From assembly GCA_964372865.1 (NCBI GenBank), contig CAYJRW010000006.1, positions 1 to 26,807 on the forward strand: a stretch of DNA of 26,807 nt, written 5' to 3'. Within the stretch, counting starts at the first letter, position 1. Each line of letters starts with the position of its first letter. A program made the translations under genes and the position numbers. The notes beneath the pieces were generated by a model. The model was given only the letters and a program-made list of their open reading frames with translations. It made no database searches and was not told the origin of the DNA. Shown here piece by piece: positions 1 through 6,574 of the stretch. The DNA comes from CAYJRW01 sp964372865. GTDB lineage: Bacteria; Patescibacteriota; Minisyncoccia; Minisyncoccales; 2-12-FULL-40-12.

Positions 1-490
1 TGAAAATTTCATCTTGGTGGTTTAGTCCGAAGTTGTGCCCAACCTCTTGGCAGATGACGAACTGTCTCCAAGCCGCGGTATTGTAGGGCGCGCTATTAAA
101 GTAAGTATCATTCATCTTGGCGACGCCTTGAGTAATGTGGCTACCACTCACCCAAATTTGGGCTAGCCCCAACCAGCCGTTGTTGCCGTAGGTTTTGTTG
201 CAAACCTCGACTCGCCCGTTGGTGGGCCGACAGTTCCCTTTGGATTGACCGGCAACAATCGTGGTGTCTAACGCCGAAGACACGCTCCAATCGCCTGATG
301 CGGTAGTAAGGTGGCCGTCCCAGACCGCTCCAACGTTGTCGCCAAGCTTCAAGGTGAATGGGTTGGCGGTACGCGCCCAATGGTAACCACCCCACCAATG
401 ACTGGCGTACGCTACTCCCGCGAATGCGCTGGCGGACAGCAAAACCGCAACTGCCATAAACTTACCGAAACGATGAAATGAGATATTCAT
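1..490 (-). CDS. Secreted metallopeptidase-like protein, 3' part cut by window edge
   Basis: This reading frame runs off the left edge; 163 codons are visible. The ATG at 490 is the first possible start, because an in-frame TAA lies four codons upstream. Residues 1-30 look like a Sec signal peptide: basic N-region (HRFGK), hydrophobic core, and a likely cleavage after AYA. The mature part has an HWARTANPFTLKLGDN segment and two Cys in a short loop (NCRP...EVCN). At the visible end is CQEVGHNFGLNHQDE, which has the layout of the HExxHxxGxxH zinc site of metzincin-like peptidases, but the first His is Gln. It is therefore either a peptidase with an altered metal site or a non-catalytic relative. 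Its G+C looks higher than that of the genes after 908, so recent acquisition is possible. The fold assignment is inference; export is well supported. Confidence 0.72.
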   Translation of the reverse strand, partial: MNISFHRFGKFMAVAVLLSASAFAGVAYASHWWGGYHWARTANPFTLKLGDNVGAVWDGHLTTASGDWSVSSALDTTIVAGQSKGNCRPTNGRVEVCNKTYGNNGWLGLAQIWVSGSHITQGVAKMNDTYFNSAPYNTAAWRQFVICQEVGHNFGLNHQDEIF

Positions 491-499
491 AATAAAGTT

Positions 500-547
500 T
501 TAGCTTATTTCAAAAACCTTCCTTTGATATAAGCTAATAATATACCA
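500..547 (-). promoter_or_regulatory. Promoter and leader hairpin of the secreted protein
   Basis: On the minus strand an extended -10, TGG-TATATT, runs from 547 to 539, which puts transcription start near 532. The ~41 nt leader contains a perfect 9-bp inverted repeat, TTAGCTTAT (537-529) with ATAAGCTAA (508-500). A purine-rich AAAGGAAGG lies in its 20-nt loop. That Shine-Dalgarno-like stretch is about 30 nt from the ATG in the linear sequence, but folding the hairpin would bring it closer. A role in translation control is inference. Confidence 0.45.
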
Positions 548-650
548 TTTTAGCAAGCCCCCCAGTCATGTCAAGTCCTTCTATTGTTGATAACTTCTGT
601 GTTCAATGGCAGTTATGTAACGGTAACAGCGATGATTATCTTAGAAGCCC

Positions 651-671
651 AGCCGCCGCTTTGCGGCGGCT
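651..671. repeat. GC-rich perfect hairpin
   Basis: Arms AGCCGCCGC and GCGGCGGCT (9 bp) are separated by TTT. The following bases, TGGCGGCTGG, partly repeat the right arm. There is no T-run, so this is not a standard terminator. Confidence 0.55.
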
Positions 672-743
672 GGCGGCTGGTCAGCGCAGGTTTCGCTTTT
701 TGGATTTGTGTATCAGGTTTAGTAAAATAATTTCAAAAGCATG

Positions 744-772
744 CCCCGTAGGGAACGTGTTCTCCTTCGGGG
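744..772. repeat. Interrupted hairpin CCCCG...CGGGG
   Basis: The outer stem CCCCG/CGGGG continues inward through AGG/CCT and GAA/TTC, with one T:T mismatch and one bulged T. No T-tract follows. It could be a processed-RNA stem or a degenerate palindromic element. Confidence 0.45.
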
Positions 773-800
773 TTTGAGGGTATTCTAAATCCGCAGCACA

Positions 801-834
801 AAACAAACATCCCAGACGGCTGGGATGTTTGTTT
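801..834. terminator. Bidirectional intrinsic terminator
   Basis: The arms are AAACAAA-CATCCCAG and CTGGGATG-TTTGTTT (15 bp, perfect) around an ACGG loop. The T-rich right flank (to 836) and A-rich left flank make it a Rho-independent terminator in either direction. No clear gene ends just upstream on either strand, so it may insulate the helicase promoter or end a small RNA from 550-800. Confidence 0.75.
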
Positions 835-871
835 TTGGAGCTCCGCTGCTTCTCATCTTCCTAAAAGCCTC

Positions 872-892
872 TCGCCTTTGAGGCGATTTTTT
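872..892 (+). terminator. Hairpin plus T-run just upstream of the helicase
   Basis: TCGCC (872-876) pairs with GGCGA (882-886) and six T follow. An alternative pairing is GCCTC (867-871) with GAGGC (880-884). The two exclusive stems directly before a promoter and start codon look like a small attenuator, or simply a second terminator. Confidence 0.55.
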
Positions 893-900
893 GGTAGGAT
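892..900 (+). promoter_or_regulatory. Extended -10 of the helicase gene
   Basis: TGG-TAGGAT ends 7 nt before the ATG at 908, so start of transcription would fall at the start codon. It overlaps the T-run of the preceding hairpin and I see no good -35, so this is weaker than the other promoters listed. Confidence 0.4.
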
Positions 901-907
901 ATAGAAT

Positions 908-2101
908 ATGAATCAGCAACGGCAGAATTTAAATTTTTACGGTTTAGGCATAGCTCCCGGGATTCTTGAGATTTTGAAAAAGATTCGTTACTTGACCCCG
1001 ACTCCCATTCAGCACCAATCAATCCCCATTGCCATTCAGGGAAAAGACATAGTGGGTATTGCCCAAACAGGCACGGGTAAAACTCTTGCTTTCGGCATTC
1101 CGATGATTCAGCGCTTGGCAAGCTCCAAGGGTTTGGGATTGGTGCTTTTGCCGACCCGAGAGCTGGCGCTGCAAATTGACGTGGAACTTCATAAGGTCGG
1201 CAATTCTCTCGGCCTTAGAACCGCAGTTTTGATAGGCGGGGTTTCTATCGGGCCCCAAGTGGGGTCTCTGCGGAGAAACCCGCACGTTATTGTAGCAACA
1301 CCCGGACGTCTGATTGACCACCTGCATCAAAAAACAGTTAATCTTAAAAATGTAAAGATTTTGATTCTTGACGAAGCTGACCGCATGCTGGACATGGGAT
1401 TTTTGCCGCAAATAAAGGAAATTTTAAGACAGGTTCCAAGAGAACGCCAAACAATGCTTTTTTCAGCTACGATTTCCCGGGAAATCATGAACATAGCGGC
1501 CTCGTATATGAAGTTTCCGATAAGCGTAGAAATAGCTCCCACCGGCACGACGGTTGACAGCGTTTCCCAGGATATTTTTATCGTCGCCAGAGAAGCGAAA
1601 CTGCGTTTGCTCGAAAAGGTTTTGGCCCTGTATCCGGGACCAACGCTTCTCTTTACAAGAACGAAATACGGAGCCCGTCGCATCGCGCGGGCGGTCAAGC
1701 AAATGGGTTATTCGGTGGCAGAAATACATTCAAACCGCACCTTTTCGCAGCGAAGAAGCGCTCTGGATGGTTTTAAAACCGGCGAATATCGCGTGCTCGT
1801 GGCGACCGATATTATGGCGAGGGGGATTGACGTAATCGGAATAGAATTGGTTATAAACTATGATTTGCCTTCGCACGCGGAAGATTATGTGCATCGGATA
1901 GGCAGAACTGCCAGGGCCGGCATGAAAGGCCATGCGATTTCTTTTGTGACGCCGTCTGAACGGGGAGAAATTCGCGCGATTGAATGGTTAATCAGAAAAA
2001 AATTGAAAGTGGCCACGATCCCCGAATTTCCGACTATGCAATTTGCAAAACCAAGGTTGGTTTATTCCAGCAGGAGGTACCGCAGAGGGAGAATGGGATA
2101 A
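908..2101 (+). CDS. DEAD-box ATP-dependent RNA helicase (RhlE-like)
   Basis: This superfamily 2 helicase unwinds short RNA duplexes at the cost of ATP, usually in ribosome assembly or mRNA decay. All motifs are intact over 397 residues: Q motif TPTPIQHQ (30-37), Walker A AQTGTGKT (52-59), PTRELALQ (82-89), TPGR (131-134), DEAD (155-158), SAT (186-188), LLFTRT (247-252), ATDIMARGID (299-308) and HRIGRTARAG (329-338). After the second RecA domain there is only a short basic tail (SSRRYRRGRMG), which may hold RNA; the longer C-terminal extensions of DeaD or DbpA are absent. That is why RhlE-like is the nearest description, but the subfamily is not certain. No Shine-Dalgarno precedes the ATG. The EEP hydrolase starts 10 nt downstream. 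Confidence 0.95.
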   Translation: MNQQRQNLNFYGLGIAPGILEILKKIRYLTPTPIQHQSIPIAIQGKDIVGIAQTGTGKTLAFGIPMIQRLASSKGLGLVLLPTRELALQIDVELHKVGNSLGLRTAVLIGGVSIGPQVGSLRRNPHVIVATPGRLIDHLHQKTVNLKNVKILILDEADRMLDMGFLPQIKEILRQVPRERQTMLFSATISREIMNIAASYMKFPISVEIAPTGTTVDSVSQDIFIVAREAKLRLLEKVLALYPGPTLLFTRTKYGARRIARAVKQMGYSVAEIHSNRTFSQRRSALDGFKTGEYRVLVATDIMARGIDVIGIELVINYDLPSHAEDYVHRIGRTARAGMKGHAISFVTPSERGEIRAIEWLIRKKLKVATIPEFPTMQFAKPRLVYSSRRYRRGRMG

Positions 2102-2111
2102 AGCGAAATTT

Positions 2112-2801
2112 ATGCAACTAAAGATTTTATCGTGGAATATATGGTATGACTGCTTTTTTGACGAGGTCTCAAAATTTCTTACAGATTTTGGGGCAGATAT
2201 TATCTGTCTGCAAGAGGTGGTACCAGACGACCCGAGCAGAGATACAATCGGATACATTACAAAACTTGGCTACAAGCACGTTTTTGTTCCTGTTAAAAAG
2301 ATAGAGAAAGACGGTAGAACTATGGGTAATGCTATTTTCAGCAAATATGAAATTACTAATAGCCAAACTTATAATCTCTCTGAAGTTGACAGCCGCAAGG
2401 CATTGAGAGCAGATATTAACCTTAGAGAAGCTAAGCTTTCTGTTTTCACCACTCACTTGCCGCACACGCATCAGCAGGTTTCGGAAACGCAAAAATTACA
2501 GGCAGGAAATCTTGTAAAAGTTATTCCCCCGGCGCGCGCTGTTTTAATGGGCGACTTTAACGCTACTCCTGACAGCGATGTTGTCCGAGAAATGCGCAAA
2601 GTTATGGTGGACACCGATCCAAAGTCAACACCCACTTGGAGCGTCTATCCGGAAGGTTGCTCAATATGCAAGCCGCAGGCGGTTGACATCAAATTGGATT
2701 ATATTTTCACGACCAAAGACGTCAAAAGCAGTTTCTTTGAAGTCCACCAGTCAAAAGGGTCAGACCACCTGCCAATTTCAGCTATCATTGAATTGTTATA
2801 A
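2112..2801 (+). CDS. Endonuclease/exonuclease/phosphatase (EEP) family hydrolase
   Basis: This 229-residue metal-dependent phosphodiesterase or phosphatase has the DNase I-like fold. The start at 2112 gives the family's typical N-terminus, MQLKILSWNIW; the open frame extends upstream only into the helicase gene. Visible motifs are LSWNI (6-10, metal-site Asn), LQEV (33-36, metal-binding Glu), HLPH (115-118), GDFNATPDS (147-155, catalytic Asp/Asn), LDYIF (195-199) and GSDHLPI (216-222, catalytic Asp-His). Every catalytic position of the fold is kept. There is no signal peptide, so it acts in the cytoplasm. The substrate cannot be told from sequence: relatives cut DNA, RNA, phosphoinositides or 5'-tyrosyl-DNA links. 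It is probably cotranscribed with the helicase, 10 nt away. Confidence 0.88.
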   Translation: MQLKILSWNIWYDCFFDEVSKFLTDFGADIICLQEVVPDDPSRDTIGYITKLGYKHVFVPVKKIEKDGRTMGNAIFSKYEITNSQTYNLSEVDSRKALRADINLREAKLSVFTTHLPHTHQQVSETQKLQAGNLVKVIPPARAVLMGDFNATPDSDVVREMRKVMVDTDPKSTPTWSVYPEGCSICKPQAVDIKLDYIFTTKDVKSSFFEVHQSKGSDHLPISAIIELL

Positions 2802-2845
2802 ATGGAAACTGGAGCCAGCTCTGTTTTTGGCAGTCTGTCCCATTT

Positions 2846-2873
2846 TTGATTTATGGCTTAAATTTGGTACAAT
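2846..2873 (+). promoter_or_regulatory. Promoter of the small membrane protein gene
   Basis: TTGATT (2846-2851), 16-bp spacer, then an extended -10 TGG-TACAAT (hexamer 2868-2873). Predicted start of transcription is near 2880, and the ATG is at 2882, so the mRNA should be leaderless or nearly so. Confidence 0.65.
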
Positions 2874-2881
2874 GACAAGAC

Positions 2882-3256
2882 ATGTCAGTTTGGATAGCAA
2901 CAATTATTTTGTTTTTAATCGCTGTAGGCGGCTGGTTGTTCTTGAAAAGAGACCCTGACCGCTACATTCACGAGAAAACCTCGCCAATGAATATTTTTTT
3001 CAGATGGGGCCGTTTTTGGCATCACATTTTCAAAATCGCCATAATTGCTTTATTCATGCTGGCTATTTTCTCTCTTTATAAATACCTTTTGGAGGTTTCC
3101 AATGTTTTTGCTGTGAGCACGGCTGTAATCGCCGGGGTGGTGCTGTCTGGGGGAAAGGAGTTGCTTGACAAAGCCATTACTTTAGACGATGTTGTTTCGT
3201 CTATTATCGGAATCATCATCGGTTTTCTTGCGATTTATTTATTTTTTTGGGCGTAA
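2882..3256 (+). CDS. Small integral membrane protein, unknown function
   Basis: This 124-residue protein is not one I can place in a family. Hydrophobic segments at about 3-20, 46-65, 77-90 and 105-123 suggest three or four membrane helices. Between the first two is a basic, aromatic stretch (KRDPDRYIHEKTSPMN, then RWGRFWHHIFK), which probably faces the cytoplasm. Between helices 3 and 4 lies an amphipathic loop with GGKELLDKAITLDD. Its own promoter sits directly before the ATG and there is no Shine-Dalgarno. It stands alone between the helicase pair and the aminotransferase, so the context gives no functional clue. Confidence 0.75.
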   Translation: MSVWIATIILFLIAVGGWLFLKRDPDRYIHEKTSPMNIFFRWGRFWHHIFKIAIIALFMLAIFSLYKYLLEVSNVFAVSTAVIAGVVLSGGKELLDKAITLDDVVSSIIGIIIGFLAIYLFFWA

Positions 3257-3286
3257 AGTGGAAAAATAAATTGACAGAGTTGAAAA

Positions 3287-4468
3287 ATGAATATAAAAGA
3301 TAAGGATAAAAAATATCTCGGACGCGAAGGAGCGGCGCGGTCTTTTGTAGTTAGCAAAACTGATGGCATTTATGTTTATGACGAAATGGGACGGCGCTAT
3401 ATTGATTTTTTTATGGGTTGGTGTGTGGGTAATATCGGTTGGGGAAACAAAGAGATAATCAAAAAAATAAGAGAATTCAAGGGTCCAACGTATGTAAGCC
3501 CAACCTATTTTTATGAAAGATGGGCTGATTTAGCAGAACTTCTTGCTAAAATCACGCCACTGGGACTAACCAAAAGTTTCCGGTCAACAGGAGGCACAGA
3601 AGCAGTGGAGATTGCTTTGCAAGCAGCCATGGCTTACACCAAGCGCCATAAATTTATTTCGGTTGAAGGTAGTTATCACGGCCATTCGATAGGCGCCATG
3701 AGCATTGGGTCATCTGACTTCAGGGGCTGGTATAAAAATCTATTACCCCATTGTTATAAAGTTAAGCCGCCGCTTGATGAAAGAGCTGCTAGCAAAGTAG
3801 AAAAAATGCTTGCTAAAAAAGACATAGCTGCTTTTATTTCAGAGCCCATTATCTGTAACGCAGGGGTTCTAATCCCAGATAAAAAGTTTTTTGATATTGT
3901 ACAGGCGGCTTGCAAAAGATATGGCACGCTGTTAATCACTGATGAGGTGGCAAACGGTTTTGGCAGAACCGGCAAAATGTTTGCCTCAGAACATTACAAT
4001 TTAAAGCCAGACATTATGACACTTGCCAAGGGCATCACTAATGGTTATGGCGCCTTGGGAGCGACAATTATGACTTCAAAAGTGGCAAAGTCCTTTGAGT
4101 TTCCGTTTAGTTTTTACTCAACTTTCGGATGGCATCCTTTAAACGTTGAGGCGGCCATCGTAAACATTCAATATCTTATAAAAAATAAAATAGCTTTCTT
4201 AAAAAATGCTGAAAAATTAAGCAATTACTTCAAGAAGCGGCTTTTGAAAATGCGCTTTAAATATACGCCAGAAATAAGAATTAAAGGACTGGCTATTGGA
4301 GTTTCCTTCAAAAATGCTGGTTATGGGGGTGGAATTATATCTCGCTGTTTTGAGAAGGGCTTGCTCATTGCTTACGCAACATCTCATGACTTTGTTATGT
4401 TCCCGGCTCTCAATATGGATATGAAAACGGCTAAAAAGGGCTTGGATATTCTTGAGAGATGTATATAA
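3287..4468 (+). CDS. Class III PLP-dependent aminotransferase
   Basis: This 393-residue fold-type I aminotransferase moves an amino group, typically from an omega-amine or alpha-amino donor, using pyridoxal phosphate. Visible marks are STGGTEAVEIA (100-110, phosphate-binding region), SYHGHS (129-134), ISEPI (184-188), LITDEV (216-221, Asp219 to the pyridine nitrogen) and TLAKGITNGYGALGA (245-259) with the Schiff-base Lys248. The length is on the short side for class III (420-460). Relatives include GABA, ornithine and glutamate-1-semialdehyde enzymes; the last is less likely because nothing else of tetrapyrrole synthesis is nearby. It ends 19 nt before the lumazine synthase gene and may be cotranscribed with the rib genes, though no aminotransferase is needed for the steps encoded there. 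Substrate unassigned. Confidence 0.9.
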   Translation: MNIKDKDKKYLGREGAARSFVVSKTDGIYVYDEMGRRYIDFFMGWCVGNIGWGNKEIIKKIREFKGPTYVSPTYFYERWADLAELLAKITPLGLTKSFRSTGGTEAVEIALQAAMAYTKRHKFISVEGSYHGHSIGAMSIGSSDFRGWYKNLLPHCYKVKPPLDERAASKVEKMLAKKDIAAFISEPIICNAGVLIPDKKFFDIVQAACKRYGTLLITDEVANGFGRTGKMFASEHYNLKPDIMTLAKGITNGYGALGATIMTSKVAKSFEFPFSFYSTFGWHPLNVEAAIVNIQYLIKNKIAFLKNAEKLSNYFKKRLLKMRFKYTPEIRIKGLAIGVSFKNAGYGGGIISRCFEKGLLIAYATSHDFVMFPALNMDMKTAKKGLDILERCI

Positions 4469-4487
4469 TAACTTCGTAAGTTTTAAA

Positions 4488-4898
4488 ATGGCCATAGTTA
4501 TAATAGCGGCTGAATTTCATAAAGACATAATAGAAAAAATGGTAGAGGCGGCCAAACTAGAGTTAAAAACTCAAGGTAGGGAAGTTTTGGTCAAAAGGGT
4601 AGTTGGCTGTTATGAAACGCCTCTTTTGGCCGATAAAGTTATAGGGCTTAGCAGTACCGAAGCCGTGGTGGTTCTTGGGTTTATTGAAAAAGGCGAAACA
4701 CAACACGGCGACGTAATGGGGCACGTTGTGCACAAAGCTCTTGTTGACCTTCAGTTAAAACACGGAAAACCCATTGGCATTGGAATTATTGGCCCCGGTG
4801 CAACAGAAAAGCAGGCGCGCTTAAGGGCAGAACCCTACGCCAGGGGAGCCGCAAAAGCAGTTCTCCAAAGTCTTTCCGCTATTAACAATGAGATTTAA
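4488..4898 (+). CDS. ribH: 6,7-dimethyl-8-ribityllumazine synthase, archaeal type
   Basis: The enzyme condenses 5-amino-6-ribitylamino-uracil with dihydroxybutanone phosphate, the penultimate step of riboflavin synthesis. The start at 4488 gives MAIVIIAAEF, matching the family's first strand; an ATG 36 nt upstream overlaps the aminotransferase end. The protein has 136 residues, shorter than the ~155 of most bacterial enzymes. Key parts are AAEFHKDI (7-14, substrate loop), VVGCYETP (38-45, the usual VPGxxExP with the first Pro lost), GETQHGD (69-75, catalytic His73) and IGPGATEKQARLRAEPYARG (101-120). That last segment, and the GFIEKGETxH strand, look like archaeal RibH such as the Methanocaldococcus enzyme, rather than bacterial RibH, which has LTTxxxEQAxxRA. 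The kinase gene begins inside its last codons (11 nt overlap). No Shine-Dalgarno is visible. Confidence 0.9.
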   Translation: MAIVIIAAEFHKDIIEKMVEAAKLELKTQGREVLVKRVVGCYETPLLADKVIGLSSTEAVVVLGFIEKGETQHGDVMGHVVHKALVDLQLKHGKPIGIGIIGPGATEKQARLRAEPYARGAAKAVLQSLSAINNEI

Positions 4899-5262
4899 AG
4901 GTGTTGTCATCAAAGGAAAAGGCAGGGGCGTAAAACTCGGTTTTCCCACAATAAATCTGGACGTATCCAAAAAAAGTTTAGCCAGAGTTAAAGACGGAGT
5001 GTGGGCTTCCACAGCAAAAATTGGAAAAGATAGATTGCCTTCTGCCGCCTTTCTGGGAGAAGTCAGAACCTTCGGCGAAAAAGAAAAAAAGCTTGAGGTT
5101 TACATCTTTAACTTTAATAAAAAGCTCTACGGCAAGAAAGTTGAGGTAGATTTTCTAAAAAAGATACGAGGCAATAAAAAATTTAAAACAAAAAAAGCGC
5201 TGATTACTCAAATGAAAAAAGACGAGGTCAAAGCGCGGGAGTTTTTTAAAAATGTTCGTTGA
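4888..5262 (+). CDS. ribF: Riboflavin kinase, stand-alone domain
   Basis: It phosphorylates riboflavin to FMN. The 124 residues correspond to the C-terminal kinase half of bacterial bifunctional RibF. The hallmark GKGRGVKLGFPTINL (10-24) carries the phosphate-binding and metal-binding GFPT(A/I)N motif; LEVYIFNF (68-75) and the VEVDFLKKIRGNKKF strand-helix (85-99) complete the barrel. The nucleotidyltransferase half that makes FAD is absent, so FAD synthesis must be done elsewhere or FAD is imported. An archaeal CTP-dependent RibK is unlikely, because its motifs differ and this protein has the eukaryote/bacteria-type GFPT signature. It overlaps ribH by 11 nt in another frame, a sign of translational coupling. 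The stop codon TGA (5260-5262) lies in a small palindrome. Confidence 0.9.
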   Translation: MRFKGVVIKGKGRGVKLGFPTINLDVSKKSLARVKDGVWASTAKIGKDRLPSAAFLGEVRTFGEKEKKLEVYIFNFNKKLYGKKVEVDFLKKIRGNKKFKTKKALITQMKKDEVKAREFFKNVR

Positions 5263-5308
5263 ATCAAAGATTCACCTCACCTTTAGATAAATCTTTAATT
5301 TATCTAAA
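5260..5308 (+). promoter_or_regulatory. Two hairpins between riboflavin kinase and riboflavin synthase; second one ends in the ribE start codon
   Basis: The first is TGAATC-AAA-GATTCA (5260-5274), whose first three bases are the kinase stop codon. The second is TTTAGATAAAT (5282-5292), loop CTTTA, ATTTATCTAAA (5298-5308): an 11-bp perfect inverted repeat whose last base is the A of the ribE ATG. No Shine-Dalgarno is present. The AT-rich stem would mask the start region when folded. There is no FMN riboswitch consensus. A role in controlling ribE translation is inference. Confidence 0.5.
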
Positions 5309-5892
5309 TGTTCACGGGAATTATAAGAAACATCGGCAAAGTTGAGAGAAGCTGGAAAAAGGCAGACTCGCTTTTTCTAGCTGTTCAAAAGCCGAAAAAC
5401 TGGAAAATCAAAGTTGGCGACTCATTGTCAGTTGACGGCGCTTGTTTAACCGTCAAAGAAACTCAAAAGAACTTTTATATTACAGAGCTTATGCCAGAGA
5501 CCTTAAAGAGAACCACCTTTGGCAGAAAAGTTCCAAAAAGGGTCAATCTTGAGATGCCTTTGACTCTTAACTCTTTTTTGGACGGCCATATTGTTCTTGG
5601 TCATGTTGACGCTGTGGGAAAAATTATTGGGATTAAGCCGCGGTCTTCGTCAAAAACATACTCAGTTTCTTTTCCTCAAAAATATTCTAAGCTGGTGGCG
5701 GAAAAAGGCTCCTTAGCTGTTGACGGCGTGTCTTTGGCTGTAGTTAAAGCAAGCCCCGGCCGATTTTCTGTTGCCCTTACTGACTACACTCTCTTGAACA
5801 CAACTTTGGGAGAAAAGAAAGTTGGCGATTTAGTCAACATTGAATTTGACATACTTGCCAAATACATTCTAAATAAAAATATGGTAAAATAA
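5308..5892 (+). CDS. ribE: Riboflavin synthase, alpha chain
   Basis: It dismutates two 6,7-dimethyl-8-ribityllumazine into riboflavin plus the ribitylaminouracil that RibH reuses. The 194 residues hold the two tandem lumazine-binding barrels of the bacterial trimeric enzyme. The N-terminal barrel begins with the invariant MFTGIIRNIG and carries SVDGACLTV (41-49, with the active-site Cys46) and PETLKRTTFG (63-72). The linker NLEMPLTLNSFLDGHIVLGH (80-99) keeps the conserved H-I-V-x-GH segment. The C-terminal barrel repeats SVDGVSLAV. It is bacterial in type, while RibH in the same cluster is archaeal in type, so the operon mixes lineages. Genes for the first steps (GTP cyclohydrolase II, deaminase/reductase, DHBP synthase) are not in this window. 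Confidence 0.94.
   Translation: MFTGIIRNIGKVERSWKKADSLFLAVQKPKNWKIKVGDSLSVDGACLTVKETQKNFYITELMPETLKRTTFGRKVPKRVNLEMPLTLNSFLDGHIVLGHVDAVGKIIGIKPRSSSKTYSVSFPQKYSKLVAEKGSLAVDGVSLAVVKASPGRFSVALTDYTLLNTTLGEKKVGDLVNIEFDILAKYILNKNMVK
5882..5890 (+). promoter_or_regulatory. Extended -10 of the redoxin gene
   Basis: TGG-TAAAAT (hexamer 5885-5890) lies in the last codons of ribE and ends 7 nt before the ATG at 5898, predicting a start of transcription at about 5897. No clear -35 at 17 bp. Confidence 0.5.
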
Positions 5893-5897
5893 ACAAT

Positions 5898-6542
5898 ATG
5901 GCATTAACTGAATCGTTTCAAAAATTAAAGAAGGGAGAGAGGGCGCCGGATTTTCTGCTTAAAGGAGTTGACGGAAGAGAGTATTCTTTGAAGGATTTTG
6001 AAGTGTTCGCAGAGCGTAGCTCTTCTCACGACCGAGCGAAGCATAGGGCGAGAGATGAACAAAGTTCAGCGACCGCCTCGGCTGAAGCCTCGGCCAAAGA
6101 AGGCCTGTTGGTTATATTTATGTGCAACCACTGCCCTTATGTGAAGGCAAAAATAGGCACTATTGTAAGGCTGTATGAGAAATGGGGAGGTCGGGTCTCC
6201 TTTGCTGGAATTAACAGCAACGACCCTGAATACGAAGACGAAGGCATGGAGAACATGAAGATTTTCTCCAAAGAAAGAAACATTTCTTTTCCTTATCTTT
6301 TGGACGAAACCCAAGAAACAGCCAAGGCCTATGGCGCTACCTGCACGCCAGACCCTTTTTTGTTTGACAAGGATTTTAAGCTGGCGTTTCACGGCAGGAT
6401 TGACGACGCTTTGGGACCAGGCCAGGAGGCAAAAAAGCATACTATAGACGAAAACATTTCAAAAATGCTTTCAGGCGAGGAAATTGCTGACGAGTTCAAG
6501 CCCTCTATGGGATGTTCCATTAAGTGGAAAGGTCGCAATTAA
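5898..6542 (+). CDS. Thioredoxin-fold redoxin (AhpC/TSA-like) with an inserted repeat-coded segment
   Basis: This cytoplasmic 214-residue protein belongs to the redoxin family and has a thiol active site, CNHCPYVKA (76-84), reached through strand LLVIFM (70-75). The N-terminal APDFLLKGVDGREYSLKDF (16-34) and the later TCTPDPFLFDKDFKL are typical of this family, which is thought to reduce disulfides or peroxides. Residues 36-68 (VFAERSSSHDR...ASAEASAKE) are foreign: low in hydrophobics, rich in S, A, R and E, and placed between SLKDF and the strand where relatives have only a few residues. The DNA here (6003-6101) is a palindromic element also found elsewhere in the window. The insertion keeps the frame and the active site, so the enzyme may still work with a surface loop. 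Partner and substrate are unknown. Confidence 0.85.
   Translation: MALTESFQKLKKGERAPDFLLKGVDGREYSLKDFEVFAERSSSHDRAKHRARDEQSSATASAEASAKEGLLVIFMCNHCPYVKAKIGTIVRLYEKWGGRVSFAGINSNDPEYEDEGMENMKIFSKERNISFPYLLDETQETAKAYGATCTPDPFLFDKDFKLAFHGRIDDALGPGQEAKKHTIDENISKMLSGEEIADEFKPSMGCSIKWKGRN
6003..6101 (+). repeat. Palindromic element copy A, inside the redoxin gene
   Basis: The 99-nt in-frame insertion has the conserved core at 6034-6074: GAGCGAAGC, then GAGA-TGAAC-AAA-GTTCA-GCGACC. The tip stem is TGAAC (6056-6060) with GTTCA (6064-6068). Upstream part CGCAGAGCGTA resembles the start of copy D. The unit after the core, GCCTCGGC-TGAA-GCCTCGGCC, is a near-direct repeat. Copies B, C and D share the same order of conserved blocks with different, self-complementary tips. 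Confidence 0.75.
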
Positions 6543-6574
6543 ATAAAAAATCATATCCTAAATAAAAATAAAAT

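Larger units (their letters stand above)
541..907. other. Gene-free stretch rich in hairpins
   Basis: I see no convincing gene between the divergent secreted-protein and helicase genes. A 69-codon open frame at 568-777 lacks any recognisable protein feature and crosses two hairpins. Besides the promoter elements at the two ends, the stretch holds four stem-loops, listed separately: 651-671, 744-772, 801-834 and 872-892. Confidence 0.6.

Noticed and set aside
568..777. 69-codon open frame between the secreted protein and the helicase
   Set aside because: It has no recognisable motif or start signal and crosses two strong hairpins; chance open frame is more likely.
5263..5307. FMN riboswitch before riboflavin synthase
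   Set aside because: The conserved RFN blocks (AGGGTGAAAGTCCC-like and its partners) are absent and the gap is far too short.
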